Assembly: GCA_030698405.1 (NCBI GenBank)
Contig: JAUYMU010000129.1
Coordinates: 1 to 34,776 of the forward strand
DNA length: 34,776 bases
Direction: 5' to 3'
Source of the DNA: Bacteroidota bacterium
GTDB lineage: Bacteria; Bacteroidota; Bacteroidia; Bacteroidales; Prolixibacteraceae
Shown piece by piece: positions 24,401-31,252 of this stretch. Below the pieces are notes generated by a model, which made no database searches, had not been told where the DNA came from, and saw only the letters and a list, made by a program, of their open reading frames with translations. Numbering within the stretch: the first letter of the stretch is position 1; every line of letters begins with the position of its first letter. A program made the position numbers and the translations under genes.

Positions 24401-24669
24401 CCAAAAGCCAGCAGAATGCCATCCGGTTTTTCCTTGATAATAACCTGTTCAACGAAAAATGGAGTCACCGGCAAAAAATAAATCCGGTCGGCAATGTCCG
24501 TCGAAGTCTGGATGGTTGCAATATTCGGATTGATCAGGATGGTTTCAATATTCTCTTCCTTCAGCGCTTTCAAAGCCTGTGAACCCGAATAGTCAAACTC
24601 TCCGGCTTCGCCGATTTTCAGCGCTCCCGAACCCAGTACAATTACTTTTTTAATGTCTTTATTTATCAT
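21436..24669 (-). CDS. carB: carbamoyl-phosphate synthase, large subunit
   Basis: 1077 residues, the full family length. The first ATP-grasp half opens [30 protein letters not shown]. The second half begins near residue 553 with [23 protein letters not shown], the internal duplication that defines CarB. The C-terminal ~135 residues ([41 protein letters not shown]) form the allosteric MGS-like domain. The enzyme uses ammonia from CarA, bicarbonate and two ATP to make carbamoyl phosphate for arginine and pyrimidines. It lies downstream of carA with a 108-bp gap that holds repeat D. Confidence 0.97.
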   Translation of the reverse strand: [1077 protein letters not shown]

Positions 24670-24681
24670 GATGCTTTAAAG

Positions 24682-24707
24682 TTTCAAGTTCCAAATTTCA
24701 AGTTCCA
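24682..24707. repeat. short direct repeat TTTCAAGTTCCA x2
   Basis: Two copies of TTTCAAGTTCCA (24682-24693 and 24696-24707) in the carA-carB gap, right upstream of the carB start. Low-complexity intergenic sequence; no function is implied. Confidence 0.6.
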
Positions 24708-24748
24708 GGTTTGTGCTTCAGATTTTGCAATTGCCTTGATCTGGCACA

Positions 24749-24777
24749 AAGTCCCCCTTGGGGGATTTAGGGGGCTT
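24749..24777 (+). repeat. C-rich/G-rich intergenic hairpin, copy D
   Basis: AAGTCCCCCTTGGGGGATTTAGGGGGCTT: CCCCC/GGGGG stem plus a distal GGGGG block. It abuts the stop of carA and lies inside the carA-carB unit, so it could lower or tune carB expression relative to carA. Confidence 0.78.
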
Positions 24778-25866
24778 TTACTTTTTTCTTTTGTATTCAA
24801 TCACATTGTTGATGAAATCGTCGAACAAAAATTCCGTGTCAACCGGTCCGCTGGCGGCTTCAGGGTGAAACTGGGTGGAGAAGAATGGTTTGGTTTTGTG
24901 CCGGATTCCTTCGTTGGTTTGGTCGTTCACATTGGTAAACAAAGGTTCCCAATCTTCAGGCAAGGTTTTGGTATCCACAGCAAAACCGTGGTTCTGCGAA
25001 GTGATGAAACATCGGTCGGTTCCCTGTAGCAAAACCGGTTGATTGTGGCTGCGGTGACCGAATTTCAGCTTATAAGTTTCAGCTCCGGCAGCACGTGCCA
25101 GCAACTGATTTCCCAGGCAAATTCCCATGATTGGTATTTCGGCAATCATTGTTTTGCGGATGTTTTCAACCGTCGCATCGCACAAGGCAGGGTCGCCCGG
25201 GCCGTTCGACAAGAATATTCCGTCAAAATCTTCACCGCTGAAATCGTAGTCCCACGGCACAACTATTACTGTCGCATTTCGGTCGAGCAAGCAGCGGATG
25301 ATATTGTATTTCACACCGCAATCGACTAAAACCACGCGGTGTTCTCCGTTTCCAAATACTTGTACTTTATCGGTACTTGCAATGGCAACCAGGTTTTCCT
25401 GATTCGGATCGTAAAAGTCGATCACTTCGTCGTCAAACTCGATTTTACCAAGTAACGAACCTTTAACTCTGATAATTTTTGTCAAAGCACGCGTGTCGAT
25501 CCCGAACAAACCCGGCACTTTGTTTTCTTTCAGCCAGTCGCCCAAACTTTTAATAGCGTTCCAGTGACTGTATTCAAACGAATAATCAGAAACAATTAAA
25601 CCGGAGATATGAATTTTATCCGATTCATAAAACTCATACAAACCTTGCTCTTTCGAGTCACTTGGCACACCATAATTTCCAATCAGGGGAAAGGTTGAAA
25701 CGAGTATCTGACCCGTATATGAAGGATCTGTTAAACTTTCGGGATATCCGGTCATGGCAGTATAAAAAACCACTTCTCCGGCTACCGATTTTTCATATCC
25801 GAACGATTTTCCTTCAAATGTTGTCCCGTCTTCCAGAATCAACCTGGCTTTTCTTAGTTGTGTCAT
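24778..25866 (-). CDS. carA: carbamoyl-phosphate synthase, small (glutaminase) subunit
   Basis: 362 residues. The N-terminal CPSase domain starts with ARLILEDGTTFEGKSFG and contains GEVVFYTAMTGYPESLTDPSY. The C-terminal class I glutamine amidotransferase domain has the nucleophile in IMGICLGNQ (Cys250) and the His-Glu pair in FHPEA (His334, Glu336). It releases ammonia from glutamine for CarB. It precedes carB on the minus strand and is divergent from argR. Its leader holds a 43-codon ORF and an intrinsic terminator ending 19 nt before the ATG, so expression is probably controlled by attenuation, with ArgR as a second possible input. Confidence 0.97.
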   Translation of the reverse strand: MTQLRKARLILEDGTTFEGKSFGYEKSVAGEVVFYTAMTGYPESLTDPSYTGQILVSTFPLIGNYGVPSDSKEQGLYEFYESDKIHISGLIVSDYSFEYSHWNAIKSLGDWLKENKVPGLFGIDTRALTKIIRVKGSLLGKIEFDDEVIDFYDPNQENLVAIASTDKVQVFGNGEHRVVLVDCGVKYNIIRCLLDRNATVIVVPWDYDFSGEDFDGIFLSNGPGDPALCDATVENIRKTMIAEIPIMGICLGNQLLARAAGAETYKLKFGHRSHNQPVLLQGTDRCFITSQNHGFAVDTKTLPEDWEPLFTNVNDQTNEGIRHKTKPFFSTQFHPEAASGPVDTEFLFDDFINNVIEYKRKK

Positions 25867-25883
25867 CGTTGCTATGCTATTTA

Positions 25884-26015
25884 TTAAAAAAAATGCGTTT
25901 GACTACGGCTGTAGGGCAAACGCATGGTTGTTATTTTAAACAAACTTTCTTTCCTATGTGTCTTCGTAATTTCAACCTGGTGCTTTTCAAGTTTCAATTC
26001 GTTTGTGTTTTTCAT
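25884..26015 (-). CDS. putative carA leader peptide (43 aa)
   Basis: ATG at 26015-26013, stop TAA at 25886-25884, 17 nt before carA. The peptide begins MKNTNELKLEKHQVE and ends MRLPYSRSQTHFF. Its last 13 codons coincide exactly with the terminator hairpin and T-run, so a ribosome reaching the stop would unfold the terminator. It has three Arg codons (AGG at 21, CGT at 32 and 37). The layout resembles pyrL, the 44-codon leader of E. coli pyrBI. Expression is inferred from position only. Confidence 0.55.
   Translation of the reverse strand: MKNTNELKLEKHQVEITKTHRKESLFKITTMRLPYSRSQTHFF
25886..25925 (-). terminator. intrinsic terminator/attenuator in the carA leader
   Basis: Minus-strand arms ATGCGTTTG and CAAACGCAT (9 bp), with an inner CTAC/GTAG helix, are followed by a run of eight T. 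No gene lies upstream on this strand (argR diverges), so the terminator can only act on carA transcription. A CAAACG word early in the leader (26000-26005) could pair with CGTTTG of the 5' arm (25917-25922) as an antiterminator. Confidence 0.8.
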
Positions 26016-26024
26016 TGTCGGCCA

Positions 26025-26032
26025 CAAAAATA
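26025..26032 (-). promoter_or_regulatory. possible -7 box for the carA transcript
   Basis: TATTTTTG on the minus strand matches TAnnTTTG and lies 9 nt before the leader-peptide ATG. The -33 side is an undistinguished T-run, so this is tentative. Confidence 0.35.
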
Positions 26033-26070
26033 TAATTTTTTTCTGAAAAAAAAGTCTGTTTTATTTATTT

Positions 26071-26109
26071 AATGCATATTTTTGCATCGAAAATGTATAA
26101 ATATACAAA
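26071..26109. promoter_or_regulatory. tandem ARG boxes (ArgR operator)
   Basis: Two palindromes with centres 21 bp apart: ATGCATATTTTTGCAT (26072-26087) and TGTATAAATATACA (26094-26107). As 18-bp boxes (26071-26088 and 26092-26109) they are separated by exactly 3 bp, the standard geometry for an ArgR hexamer. The second box touches the argR ATG. A TATTTTTG box (26077-26084) matching the Bacteroidota -7 consensus for argR lies inside box 1, so bound ArgR would block its own promoter. Confidence 0.65.
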
Positions 26110-26592
26110 ATGAAGAATCGCACCAAAAGACAGCTTGCAATTAAACAGGCAATTCTCAGTGGCCGGATCAGCAGTCAGGATGAGCTTTTGCACATCATGA
26201 AAGATCAGGGCTTCGAGTTGACGCAGGCTACCTTGTCGCGCGATTTGAAAATTTTAAAAGTTGCAAAAGTTTCCGATCAGGCATTGGGATATGTATATGT
26301 TATTCCTGAAGGATTGAATACTGAAAACCAACGCGAAAATTCACGGATAAATTTTCTAGCCGATGGTTTTCGCGATTTGCAGTTCTCCGGAAATCTTGCT
26401 GTTATGCGAACAATGCCCGGCTATGCAAGTAGTCTGGCCGCAGTAATTGATAATTCAGAACCGTATGAAATCATTGGAACAATAGCCGGTGACGACACCA
26501 TTCTAATCATCATGCGCGAAGGAGTTACCCACAGCGACCTGATCAACAGTCTGATACTGATTATGCCAAAACTGGAAGACAAGCTGGGATGA
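26110..26592 (+). CDS. argR: arginine repressor
   Basis: 160 residues. The winged-helix N-terminal domain carries the recognition motif TQATLSRDL (38-46). The C-terminal hexamerisation/arginine-binding domain has PGYASSLAAVID and GTIAGDDT (123-130), the family signature. With arginine bound, it represses or tunes biosynthetic genes. It is the first gene of the rightward arginine cluster and lies divergent to carAB; the tandem palindromes just upstream suggest autoregulation and possibly control of carAB. Confidence 0.95.
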   Translation: MKNRTKRQLAIKQAILSGRISSQDELLHIMKDQGFELTQATLSRDLKILKVAKVSDQALGYVYVIPEGLNTENQRENSRINFLADGFRDLQFSGNLAVMRTMPGYASSLAAVIDNSEPYEIIGTIAGDDTILIIMREGVTHSDLINSLILIMPKLEDKLG

Positions 26593-26648
26593 GAAAGTGG
26601 TCGGTTTTCAGTGGTCATTGTTCAGTCGCAGTTGGCAGTGGATGAATG

Positions 26649-26717
26649 GTTGTCATGTTGTCAAAATTTGTTGTCAGTTGTCAAAAATATCCTTTGCCGT
26701 TTGCCTTTAGGCAACGG
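26649..26717. repeat. GTTGTCA repeats and a small hairpin after argR
   Basis: Four copies of GTTGTCA (26649, 26657, 26670, 26677) are followed by a hairpin CCGTTTGCC/GGCAACGG (26697-26717). The 192-bp gap between argR and the acyltransferase gene holds nothing else I recognise. Confidence 0.55.
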
Positions 26718-26785
26718 ACATGAGATACAAAATAGTAACACAGGAAAAGGAAGATTTGTGAGAAGATTTTGAGATTCCTGAAAAA

Positions 26786-26799
26786 TGAAAAATTATTCA
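26786..26799. promoter_or_regulatory. possible single ARG box
   Basis: TGAAAAATTATTCA fits TGAATwwwwATTCA with one mismatch. It precedes the preferred start of the acyltransferase gene (26809) by 9 nt. No second box at 21 bp is convincing. Confidence 0.35.
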
Positions 26800-26808
26800 A
26801 AAACGAAA

Positions 26809-27510
26809 ATGAAAGAGTTAAAAAATATTCAGGTATTGGTTGCAACAGACGAGCATTTATCGTTTGTTGATCAGGTGAACGATGCCATCGAAAGCGCTTC
26901 AAAAGAGCGCGGAACTGGTATTGCGAGAAGAACTTACGATTACATTGCCACCAAAATGAAAGAAGGCAAAGCCATTATTGCCCTCGAAAACGGTAAAACA
27001 TTTGCCGGTTTTTGCTATGTTGAAACTTGGGGAGAAAAAAGCTTTGTTGCCAATTCAGGATTAATTGTTGCCAAAGATTACCGCGGAATTGGTCTGGCTA
27101 CTGCGATTAAAAGAAAAGCATTTATGCTTTCAAGAACAAAATATCCGGATGCCAAAATATTTGGTTTGACCACCGGATTGGCAGTAATGAAAATCAACCA
27201 CGAATTAGGCTATCGTCCGGTTACTTTTTCAGAATTAACTACAGATGAAGATTTCTGGAAGGGGTGCCAAAGTTGTGTGAATTACGATATTTTGCAGCGT
27301 ACAAATAAAAGCAAATGCCTTTGCACCGCGATGGTGTTTGATCCTGTCTGGGAAAAAGACAAAAAAGAAGGGAAAAAGAAAAATGGCTGGGCAATTAAAG
27401 GTACTTTGCTGGATATTATCAAAAAAATGAAGCGAAACAAAAACGAAACATTGCCCAATGAATCTACAATTTTGACATTTTTATTCAAAAAGAAAATACA
27501 GAAAATATGA
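26809..27510 (+). CDS. GNAT acyltransferase of the arginine cluster, probable N-acylglutamate synthase
   Basis: 233 residues from the ATG at 26809. The GNAT core at about 60-140 has GKTFAGFCYVETW, SGLIVAKDYRGIGLATAIKRKAF (acyl-CoA loop RGIGLA) and IFGLTTGLAVMKINHELGYRPV. The C-terminal part is Cys-rich: FWKGCQSCVNYDI and CLCTAMVFDP could hold a metal. Its constant place between argR and argG in Bacteroidota suggests it makes the acylated glutamate that starts the pathway; acetyl versus succinyl cannot be told. An earlier ATG at 26785 adds eight residues but overlaps the possible ARG box, so the later start is preferred. Confidence 0.78.
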   Translation: MKELKNIQVLVATDEHLSFVDQVNDAIESASKERGTGIARRTYDYIATKMKEGKAIIALENGKTFAGFCYVETWGEKSFVANSGLIVAKDYRGIGLATAIKRKAFMLSRTKYPDAKIFGLTTGLAVMKINHELGYRPVTFSELTTDEDFWKGCQSCVNYDILQRTNKSKCLCTAMVFDPVWEKDKKEGKKKNGWAIKGTLLDIIKKMKRNKNETLPNESTILTFLFKKKIQKI

Positions 27511-27594
27511 AACGAGCCAAGAGAATCACTTTTTACACAGGAGAATGATTATTGGCGAGTTCCATATGGCAATTAAAAAACAAATTATAGACAT

Positions 27595-28788
27595 ATGAAA
27601 GATAAAGTAGTTTTAGCATTTAGCGGAGGTTTGGACACTTCGTATTGCGCAAAATACCTGTCGGTAGAAAAAAATCTGGACGTTTACACAGCCATTGCCA
27701 ATACCGGCGGATTCAATCAAACAGAGCTGGATGCTGTTGAGAAAAAGGCATACAATCTGGGAGCTGTGAAGCACGTCACGTTGGATGTAACCGATACCTA
27801 TTACGAAAAAAGCATCAAATACATGGTTTTCGGAAACATTCTCAGGAACAATACTTACCCGATTTCGGTAAGTTCGGAGCGTGTTTTTCAGGCCATTGCC
27901 ATTATTGAATACGCGAAACAAATCGGTGCAAAATATGTAGCCCACGGAAGTACAGGCGCCGGAAACGATCAGGTTCGTTTCGACCTTACTTTTCAGATTC
28001 TTGCTCCTGAAATAGGGATTTTGACTCCGACCCGCGATCTCGAACTGAGCCGTCAGGAAGAAATTGATTACCTGAAAGCGCATGGCGTTGAAGCTGACTG
28101 GAAAAAGATGGACTACTCCATCAACAAAGGACTTTGGGGAACCAGCATCGGTGGAAAAGAAACTTTAAAATCGAACAAAACTTTGCCTGAAGATGCTTAT
28201 CCATCTCAACTTACCGAAACCGAAGAAAAAGAAATTACAATTGATTTCATCGGAGGCGAACTAAAAGGAGTGAATGGCGAAATTTTTGAAAATCCTGTGA
28301 ATGCCATCCGTGCTTTGGATGCGCTTGCTGCTCCTTTTGCCATTGGCCGCGACATGCACATTGGCGATACCATCATCGGTATCAAAGGCCGTGTAGGGTT
28401 TGAGGCTGCTGCGCCGATCATCGCAATCAAAGCGCATCAGATGCTCGAAAAACATACGCTCACCAAATGGCAGCAATACTGGAAAGAGCAGCTTGGCAAC
28501 TGGTACGGAATGTTTCTTCACGAAGCGCTTTATTTTGAGCCGGTTATGCGCGACATCGAGAAATTCCTCGAACATTCGCAGCAAACCGTTACCGGAAAAG
28601 TGATCATCAAACTGAAACCATACAATTTTGTGTTGGTAGGAGTTGAATCTGACCACGATTTAATGCGTTCAGAATTTGGTGAATACGGCGAAAAGAACAG
28701 TGCATGGACAGCCGACGATGTAAAAGGCTTTACCAAAGTACTTTCCACTTCGCTGAAGATTCACAATTCGGTGAATCATGGCTTCTAG
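27595..28788 (+). CDS. argG: argininosuccinate synthase
   Basis: 397 residues, full length. The N-type ATP pyrophosphatase loop is AFSGGLDTSYC (9-19). Other family blocks are VAHGSTGAGNDQVRFD, LTPTRDLELSRQEEIDYL and INKGLWGTSIGG. It joins citrulline and aspartate at the cost of ATP to give argininosuccinate. It starts 84 nt after the acyltransferase gene and is followed by an imperfect hairpin repeat that begins in its stop codon. Confidence 0.96.
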   Translation: MKDKVVLAFSGGLDTSYCAKYLSVEKNLDVYTAIANTGGFNQTELDAVEKKAYNLGAVKHVTLDVTDTYYEKSIKYMVFGNILRNNTYPISVSSERVFQAIAIIEYAKQIGAKYVAHGSTGAGNDQVRFDLTFQILAPEIGILTPTRDLELSRQEEIDYLKAHGVEADWKKMDYSINKGLWGTSIGGKETLKSNKTLPEDAYPSQLTETEEKEITIDFIGGELKGVNGEIFENPVNAIRALDALAAPFAIGRDMHIGDTIIGIKGRVGFEAAAPIIAIKAHQMLEKHTLTKWQQYWKEQLGNWYGMFLHEALYFEPVMRDIEKFLEHSQQTVTGKVIIKLKPYNFVLVGVESDHDLMRSEFGEYGEKNSAWTADDVKGFTKVLSTSLKIHNSVNHGF

Positions 28789-28847
28789 CTACTGGCCGCT
28801 AGCTGCTTGCTTTTTTGCCAGTTGCTAGTAGCCAGCCGCTAGTAGCT
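28787..28847. repeat. imperfect hairpin repeat of GCTAGTAGC type
   Basis: Arms AGCTACTGGCCGCTAGC and GCCAGCCGCTAGTAGCT flank a T6 run and GCCAGTTGCTAGTA. Words GCTAGTAGC and GCTACTGGC recur in both directions. It overlaps the argG stop and fills the gap to argC. Confidence 0.65.
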
Positions 28848-28881
28848 CAATTTCAAAATAAAAATCTTGTACCAGAAGAAA

Positions 28882-29850
28882 ATGATAAAAGTTGGAATTA
28901 TAGGCGGCGCAGGTTACACAGCCGGTGAACTGATCCGTATTTTACTGAACCACCCACAGGCAAATATCGCTTTTGTGCAAAGCACGAGCAATGCAGGAAA
29001 CCTGGTTTCTGATGTTCATACCGATTTATTGGGCGATACCGATATTCAATTTGTTCCTGAAGCTGATTTTTCAAGCGTTGATGTGGTTTTCTTCTGCATG
29101 GGGCATGGCAAATCGAAGGAATTTCTTCAGAAAAATATTCTTCCTGAAAATTTGAAGATCATTGATCTTAGCCACGACTTCAGGTTGAAAAAAGAGGGAA
29201 ATGCATTTGTTTACGGCTTGCCTGAACTGAACCGGGAAATCATCAGGAATTCCAATAAAATTGCAAATCCGGGTTGTTTTGCAACCGGAATTCAGTTGGC
29301 TATTTTGCCATTGGCAGCCGCTGGGTTGATCAAAGACGAACTGCATGTAAATGCCATTACCGGTTCAACCGGCGCGGGACAGGCGCCAAGTACAACTTCA
29401 CATTTCAGTTGGAGAAACAGCAATTTATCGGTTTACAAAGCTTTTGAACATCAACATCTGGGCGAAATTGGCGAAAGTCTGAAGCAGTTACAGCCTGATT
29501 TAAACCACGATATCAACTTTATTCCGGTTCGCGGAAATCACACCCGCGGTATATTTGCTTCGGTTTACACCAGATTCGACGGTTCCATAGAAGATGCCCG
29601 GAAATTATATCAGGATTATTACGAATCGCATCCGTTTGTGTTTGTGAGCAAAACCAATCCAGATTTAAAGCAAGTGGTAAATACCAATAAAGCAATTGTT
29701 TATCTTGAAAAACACGGCAATAAACTGATGATACTTTCTGTGTCAGACAATCTACTGAAAGGTGCATCAGGACAGGCAGTTCAGAACATGAACCTGATTT
29801 TCGGTCTGGAAGAAACGGCAGGATTGAATTTGAAGGCAGTGGCATTTTAA
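28882..29850 (+). CDS. argC: N-acyl-gamma-glutamyl-phosphate reductase
   Basis: 322 residues from the ATG at 28882. The NADP-binding loop is GIIGGAGYTAGEL (5-17). The catalytic Cys sits in NPGCFATG (Cys132), and the family block HQHLGEIGE follows. It reduces N-acyl-glutamyl phosphate to the semialdehyde used by ArgD. A TTG at 28867 would add five residues without homology. A spacer of about 90 bp with a hairpin repeat separates it from argG. Confidence 0.96.
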   Translation: MIKVGIIGGAGYTAGELIRILLNHPQANIAFVQSTSNAGNLVSDVHTDLLGDTDIQFVPEADFSSVDVVFFCMGHGKSKEFLQKNILPENLKIIDLSHDFRLKKEGNAFVYGLPELNREIIRNSNKIANPGCFATGIQLAILPLAAAGLIKDELHVNAITGSTGAGQAPSTTSHFSWRNSNLSVYKAFEHQHLGEIGESLKQLQPDLNHDINFIPVRGNHTRGIFASVYTRFDGSIEDARKLYQDYYESHPFVFVSKTNPDLKQVVNTNKAIVYLEKHGNKLMILSVSDNLLKGASGQAVQNMNLIFGLEETAGLNLKAVAF

Positions 29851-30050
29851 GAAGTGATCAGTGATCAGTCTCAGTTGGCAGAAAAAGGCACAAGTACCAA
29901 GATTAGTCTCTGGATCTTCTGATCTTTTGACGGCTTGGAACTGAAAGGAGCTCTGAAAGAGCTTAATATGAATAACCGCGGGTGAAACCCGTGGCAAATT
30001 GGAATCGAAAACCAGAACCCTGAATGGGGTTCAACTACAAATGATAGAAA
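29851..30050. repeat. argC-argD spacer with three small hairpins
   Basis: First a stuttering GTGATCA stretch (about 29854-29870). Then come three GAA-loop hairpins: AGCTC/GAGCT (about 29948-29963), CCGCGGGT/ACCCGTGG (29976-29994) and GAACCC/GGGTTC (30015-30032). This arrangement is a familiar intergenic repeat type in Bacteroidota. The 200-bp stretch has no gene. Confidence 0.6.
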
Positions 30051-31178
30051 ATGAATTTATTCGACGTATATCCGTTACTCGACATCACTCCGGTTAAAGG
30101 AGAAGGTTGTTACATGTGGGACGAAAACGGAACCAAATACCTTGATTTATATGGTGGTCATGCTGTAATTTCAGTCGGACATTCACACCCGCACTACATA
30201 AAAAGATTGACCAGTCAATTGAACGAGATTGGTTTTTACTCCAATTCAGTGCAGGTTCCGCAGCAGCAGGAATTGGCCGACAAATTGGGGCAAGTTTCCG
30301 GCTGCCCGGATTACCAGCTTTTCCTTGTGAATTCAGGAGCCGAGGCAAACGAAAATGCACTGAAACTGGCTTCTTTTGTTACTGGCCGGAAAAAAATAGT
30401 AGCCTTCAAAAAGGGTTTTCATGGGAGAACTTCAGCAGCAGTTGCAGTAACCGACAATCCGAAAATTATTGCTCCGGTCAATCAAACTTCCAATGCAATT
30501 ATTCTTCCGTTTAACGATTTGGAATTGCTTGAAGAGCAGCTAAAAACCAATGAAATCGCAGCAGTAATTATCGAAGGTATTCAAGGAGTCGGCGGTATTC
30601 ATGTTCCCGCGGAAGGTTTTCTGGTTGAGGCTGAAAAACTTTGCAAGCAATACGGAGCATTGCTGATTCTGGATGAAATTCAATCAGGCTATGGACGCAG
30701 CGGAAAGTTTTTCGCACATCAATATACTGATGTAAGACCCGATATTATCACCGTAGCCAAAGGAATGGGCAATGGTTTTCCCGTTGGTGCAGTGTTGATT
30801 GCTCCTGAAATTAAGCCCTGGCACGGGATGTTGGGAACAACTTTCGGTGGAAATTATCTGGCTTGTGCAGCAAGTCTGGCCGTACTTGAAATTATGGAGA
30901 ATGAAAAACTGGTTGAAAATGCAGCAGAAGTAGGTAGCTATCTGATCGGAAAACTGAAGAGATTTTCAGGAATAAAAGAAGTACGCGGACTCGGATTGAT
31001 GATCGGACTCGAATTTGACAAACAAATTAATGACATTCGTCATGTTTTATTAAAAAAACATCATATTTTTACCGGCGTTAGTGGAGCAAACACCATCAGA
31101 TTACTTTCTCCTTTAACTTTGACCAAAGAACAAGCCGATGTTTTCCTTGAAGCTTTGGCCGAAACGATTCAGGAATAA
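30051..31178 (+). CDS. argD: acylornithine aminotransferase
   Basis: 375 residues, PLP fold-type I class III aminotransferase. It shows NSGAEANENALKLA (94-107), the aspartate in LILDEIQSGYGRSG (Asp208) and the PLP lysine in ITVAKGMGNGFP (Lys237). It converts N-acyl-glutamate semialdehyde and glutamate to N-acylornithine. It lies after argC in the usual Bacteroidota order argR-GNAT-argG-argC-argD-proC. Confidence 0.94.
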   Translation: MNLFDVYPLLDITPVKGEGCYMWDENGTKYLDLYGGHAVISVGHSHPHYIKRLTSQLNEIGFYSNSVQVPQQQELADKLGQVSGCPDYQLFLVNSGAEANENALKLASFVTGRKKIVAFKKGFHGRTSAAVAVTDNPKIIAPVNQTSNAIILPFNDLELLEEQLKTNEIAAVIIEGIQGVGGIHVPAEGFLVEAEKLCKQYGALLILDEIQSGYGRSGKFFAHQYTDVRPDIITVAKGMGNGFPVGAVLIAPEIKPWHGMLGTTFGGNYLACAASLAVLEIMENEKLVENAAEVGSYLIGKLKRFSGIKEVRGLGLMIGLEFDKQINDIRHVLLKKHHIFTGVSGANTIRLLSPLTLTKEQADVFLEALAETIQE

Positions 31179-31252
31179 AAAGTGGAATGAGAAAAAGTTT
31201 CTTATCGTTTAAATTACAAATGGTAAATTGCTAAATAGTAAATACTTAAAAG

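Noticed and set aside
26649-26690. GTTGTCA repeats as a CRISPR or iteron array
   Set aside because: Only four 7-bp units with irregular spacing and no spacers or replication gene nearby.
27545-27598. 17-codon ORF (MIIGEF...) just upstream of argG, its stop overlapping the argG start as ATGA, preceded by AGGAG
   Set aside because: AGGAG lies only one base from the ATG, which is too close to act; there are no Arg-rich codons and no terminator, so it is probably chance.
29944-30035. Possible riboswitch ahead of argD
   Set aside because: Three separate small GAA-loop hairpins match a common Bacteroidota intergenic repeat style; there is no conserved aptamer-like core and no terminator next to argD.
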